Assembly: GCA_902803365.1 (NCBI GenBank)
Contig: CADCPU010000430.1
Location: 1 to 8,340 of the forward strand
DNA from: Oscillospiraceae bacterium
GTDB lineage: Bacteria > Bacillota_A > Clostridia > Saccharofermentanales > Saccharofermentanaceae
DNA length: 8,340 bases
Direction of reading: 5' to 3'
The notes beneath the pieces were generated by a model. It searched no databases and had not been told where the DNA came from. It saw only the letters and a program-made list of their open reading frames with translations. Shown piece by piece: positions 6,369 through 8,340 of the stretch. A program made the translations under genes and the position numbers. How positions within the stretch are numbered: position 1 is the first letter of the stretch; every line of letters starts with the position of its first letter.

Positions 6369-6686
6369 CTATACATGTCCATCCCTGCCAATCAGTAATG
6401 CTATTAGTTGATTTTTCTCTTCCGGTGTTAATTCACCACCCTTTCTCGCTATTGCAGTAGATATTGTTTTATAGGCAGATTCCGTTGTTTCACCTTCATC
6501 AAGTAAATACTCTGTCTCTACCTTTAACGCCTTAGCAATATTCACAATAACATCCATTCTAGGCTTCTGCCCTGAATGCAAATACCGTGAAAGCGAACTT
6601 TCATTAATACCACTTAGCTGAGCTAACTGCTTCTGATTAATCTTTCTCTCTTGCATTAATTTCAATACCTTTTGATTCCAATCCAT
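6369..6686 (-). CDS. XRE-family (Cro/C1-type) DNA-binding regulator
   Basis: A small cytosolic transcription regulator of 105 residues. The five-helix HTH_3 domain spans about 6-63. Its helix-turn-helix at about 17-38 reads NQKQLAQLSGINESSLSRYLHSG, including the typical Q-x-x-L-A-x-x-S-G-I core and an Ser-Arg-rich recognition helix. The C-terminal 40 residues (SAYKTISTAIARKGG then TPEEKNQLIALLIG) are helical and could mediate dimerisation or contact with a partner. The start ATG at 6686-6684 lies 9 bases after AAGGGGG, a strong ribosome site. It is the first gene of a two-gene unit with the 185-residue protein. The inverted repeat inside its own promoter strongly suggests negative autoregulation. 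GC is about 40%, lower than the neighbours, in line with recent arrival. The family occurs in phage repressors, mobile elements and antitoxins as well as ordinary regulators. Confidence 0.93.
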   Translation of the reverse strand: MDWNQKVLKLMQERKINQKQLAQLSGINESSLSRYLHSGQKPRMDVIVNIAKALKVETEYLLDEGETTESAYKTISTAIARKGGELTPEEKNQLIALLIGRDGHV

Positions 6687-6711
6687 TGTCTAATTCCCCC
6701 TTGATAACCCA

Positions 6712-6740
6712 ATTATAAATTGCATTTCTGCAATTGTCGA
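6712..6740 (-). promoter_or_regulatory. Promoter of the XRE operon
   Basis: TCGACA (6740-6735, five of six matches to the -35 consensus) and a perfect TATAAT (6717-6712) are separated by the ideal 17 bp. Transcription would begin near 6705, about 19 bases before the XRE start codon and just ahead of its ribosome site. No other good promoter is seen between the kinase stop and the XRE gene. Confidence 0.75.
6718..6735. promoter_or_regulatory. Likely XRE operator: inverted repeat filling the promoter spacer
   Basis: AATTGCA (6718-6724) and TGCAATT (6729-6735) form a perfect 7-bp inverted repeat around a 4-base centre. The repeat covers the whole spacer between the -35 and -10 boxes and touches the -35 box. 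A repressor bound there would block RNA polymerase. The 18-bp size and two-fold symmetry suit a Cro/C1-type dimer. I infer that the product of the adjacent XRE gene binds it. Confidence 0.68.
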
Positions 6741-6793
6741 TTCCTTTTTCGAAATCCACAAGGCACACAGCAGTATATCAAATATATAGACAC

Positions 6794-7942
6794 TTACACC
6801 TTCCTCACGAGGAGCTCAACCACAAAGCCATTGTCGTTATAGTAGTTCATTCCGCCGCGCTGACGGTCCATATAGAAGTTTACGAGATACATTCCGAGGC
6901 CGTAGCCCGACTTATCCTCAGCGTTCCTGCCGCGCGCAAACTTGCCGATTATCACCGGCAGGTCTTCTTCGTGAACGCCCGGGCCGTCATCCTTGATCTT
7001 TATCTTGATATAGCGGTTCTTCGTGCCGTCTTCGCCTGAAGGCTCCTCAGTCTCGGAGAAGCTCACATGGATGGCGGTACCCGCGTACTTGATCGAGTTG
7101 CCGATGATATTGTCGATGACCTGCTTCATGCGAAGCTTGTCGATCATGACAAGACAATGAGGGATATGGTTCTCGAGTATTATGTCAGCATAGTCGCGCG
7201 AGCTCTCGAAAAAGCCCTCGATGACCATCGAATCAGTCTCCCTCGTTGTGATCTTGATCTCGTCGATCTCATCTTCAGTCGCATGGAAAACATTGTCTAC
7301 GAGCTCGTTGATGACATCGGCTTTATCCTTGATATAGCTTACCTTCTCGAGCATATCCTCAGATTCCCTGATCTCGGCTTCGTTTCCGCTCTTCATCTTC
7401 ATGCGGTATTTCATGTCGAGCACTTCGCAGGTCGCGCCTATCGTCGCGATCGGAGTCTTCAGGTCATGGCTCAACTCAGCGACCATCTCGCGCTTGGCCT
7501 TCTGCGCTTCGTTCTCGCGCTTTCGCGAATCACGAAGCTCCTCGCGCATTATGTCAAAGCTCTCCGTGAAGTTTCCGAAGATGTTGTGCTTATGGATAGG
7601 AAGTTTGACATCCAGGTTGCCCTTTGCGATCTCGGATGCGAAGGTCTCCATCTCCCGCACAGGCTTAACGAGTTGTCTGTAGACAAGGAATATGAAAAGA
7701 TAACCTGATACGAGGACTGCGCCCCAGAAGATCAGCACAGCCTTGAACAGACGGTCGCGGCCGCTGTCGAAGATATCCCTGAGCCTGTCGAGCGCCATAC
7801 TGTAGCCGCTCAAGTCTTCCGAGGCATACGAAGTCGATATGTCGCCGGTGATCTTGATACCGTTACTTATGACGATAAATGCGATAAGCGCTGCCAGCAT
7901 CAGGAGCGTAAAGATGATCACTGTGTTTCTGATCGCTTTCAT
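6794..7942 (-). CDS. Two-component sensor histidine kinase
   Basis: A 382-residue membrane kinase that would autophosphorylate and pass phosphate to the response regulator encoded just before it. Two membrane segments (about 7-26 and 67-88) flank a short loop of about 40 residues, too small for a classic ligand domain. The signal may therefore be sensed in or at the membrane or through a partner. HAMP spans about 89-140. The dimerisation helix carries the phospho-acceptor His159 (ELSHDLKTP). The ATPase domain shows the N box with Asn282 (NIIGNSIKYA), the G1 box DDGPG (318-322), an F box around KFARG (334-338) and the G2 box GYGLGMYLV (346-354). All catalytic positions look intact. The ATG at 7942-7940 overlaps the regulator's stop as ATGA, so the pair is translationally coupled. 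The input signal is unknown, and no neighbour such as a transporter gives a hint. Confidence 0.95.
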   Translation of the reverse strand: MKAIRNTVIIFTLLMLAALIAFIVISNGIKITGDISTSYASEDLSGYSMALDRLRDIFDSGRDRLFKAVLIFWGAVLVSGYLFIFLVYRQLVKPVREMETFASEIAKGNLDVKLPIHKHNIFGNFTESFDIMREELRDSRKRENEAQKAKREMVAELSHDLKTPIATIGATCEVLDMKYRMKMKSGNEAEIRESEDMLEKVSYIKDKADVINELVDNVFHATEDEIDEIKITTRETDSMVIEGFFESSRDYADIILENHIPHCLVMIDKLRMKQVIDNIIGNSIKYAGTAIHVSFSETEEPSGEDGTKNRYIKIKIKDDGPGVHEEDLPVIIGKFARGRNAEDKSGYGLGMYLVNFYMDRQRGGMNYYNDNGFVVELLVRKV

Positions 7943-8340
7943 AACTCAAGTATATAACCCGTTCCCCATACGGTCTTGATGAACTCAGGATCGTTGGGAT
8001 CCTTCTCGAGCTTCTCGCGCAGTTTCCTGATATGGACGTTGAGAGTGCCGTCACCGTAGAAAGAGTCGCCCCAGACTTCTTCAAAGAGCTGCTCTTTGGT
8101 GACGATCGTATTCTTGTGATCATATAGAGTCTTAAGGAGCGCGAACTCCTTTGCCTTGAGTGCGATCCTATCGCTGCCGCGGATTACGGACATCGTCGCG
8201 GGATCAAGGCGAAGTGCCTCATCTGCATCCGCCTGAGCCTGCTCAGCGGGGATCGCGTTCTTGAGCTGCTCGGCGCGCTTGAGATTTACCTTGACCTTGG
8301 CAAGGAGGACTGAGAGCGAATACGGCTTTTTGACGTAATC
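7939..8340 (-). CDS. OmpR/PhoB-type response regulator, C-terminal part (5' end beyond window)
   Basis: The last 133 residues of a two-component response regulator; the frame is open to the window edge and the start is not visible. The first residues DYVKKPYS are the end of a receiver domain, with the conserved Lys before Pro that contacts the phospho-Asp. The phospho-acceptor Asp itself lies outside the window. A linker rich in Ala, Glu and Gln (about 22-48) precedes a winged-helix DNA-binding domain (about 50-133). Its positioning and recognition helices are TKEQLFEEVWG (81-91) and TLNVHIRKLREKL (99-111), and the wing ends in VWGTGYIL. An internal ATG at 8193 begins at the DNA-binding domain but is not the true start. 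It is the first visible gene of the regulator-kinase operon, overlapping the kinase by 4 bp. The target genes are unknown. Confidence 0.96.
   Translation of the reverse strand, partial: DYVKKPYSLSVLLAKVKVNLKRAEQLKNAIPAEQAQADADEALRLDPATMSVIRGSDRIALKAKEFALLKTLYDHKNTIVTKEQLFEEVWGDSFYGDGTLNVHIRKLREKLEKDPNDPEFIKTVWGTGYILEL

Noticed and set aside
6741..6793. Terminator of the histidine kinase gene
   Set aside because: Only a 6-bp stem (GATTTC/GGAATC) lacking a T tract is present, so I cannot support a terminator here.
7067..7708. 213-codon open frame on the plus strand
   Set aside because: Antisense to the histidine kinase gene, with no domain and no start signal.

Overview
The window is about 8.3 kb of chromosome in which every convincing gene reads on the minus strand, so transcription runs from high to low coordinates. 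The genes and signals suggest an anaerobic Firmicute of the class Clostridia (Lachnospiraceae or Oscillospiraceae-like, perhaps rumen or gut). The grounds are strong GGAGG-type ribosome binding sites, sigma-A-like promoters, multi-domain GGDEF proteins and mid-range GC. This placement is inferred from style; no marker gene is present.

In transcription order the layout is as follows. (1) 8340-6794: the 3' part of an OmpR-type response regulator, overlapping by 4 bp (ATGA) a membrane histidine kinase. (2) 6740-5778: a compact AT-rich islet with an XRE-type repressor-like gene and an unrecognised 185-residue gene. Its promoter carries a perfect inverted repeat exactly between the -35 and -10 boxes, as expected for autorepression. 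(3) 5711-4171: a membrane diguanylate cyclase (extracytoplasmic sensor, HAMP, intact GGDEF) behind its own promoter. (4) 4170-3850: a non-coding stretch with two 46-bp-scale hairpin repeats plus a half copy. (5) 3849-1949: a membrane GGDEF-EAL protein with an extended -10 promoter, a leader with two mutually exclusive hairpins, a degenerate GGDEF domain, an intact EAL domain and a clear intrinsic terminator. (6) 1904-1: a metabolic cluster of GNAT acetyltransferase, HSL-type alpha/beta hydrolase (ATGA overlap) and aldo/keto reductase, the last cut by the window edge.

The central theme is signal transduction. A two-component system lies upstream of a predicted c-di-GMP synthase, followed by a predicted c-di-GMP hydrolase. 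The two c-di-GMP proteins are in separate transcription units, so they can be set independently and could act as an opposed pair. The most unusual material is the XRE/unknown-gene islet, the hairpin repeats at 4011-4148 and the possible translational switch at 3742-3779. I found no complete novel defence or biosynthetic system, CRISPR array, tRNA, rRNA or insertion sequence.
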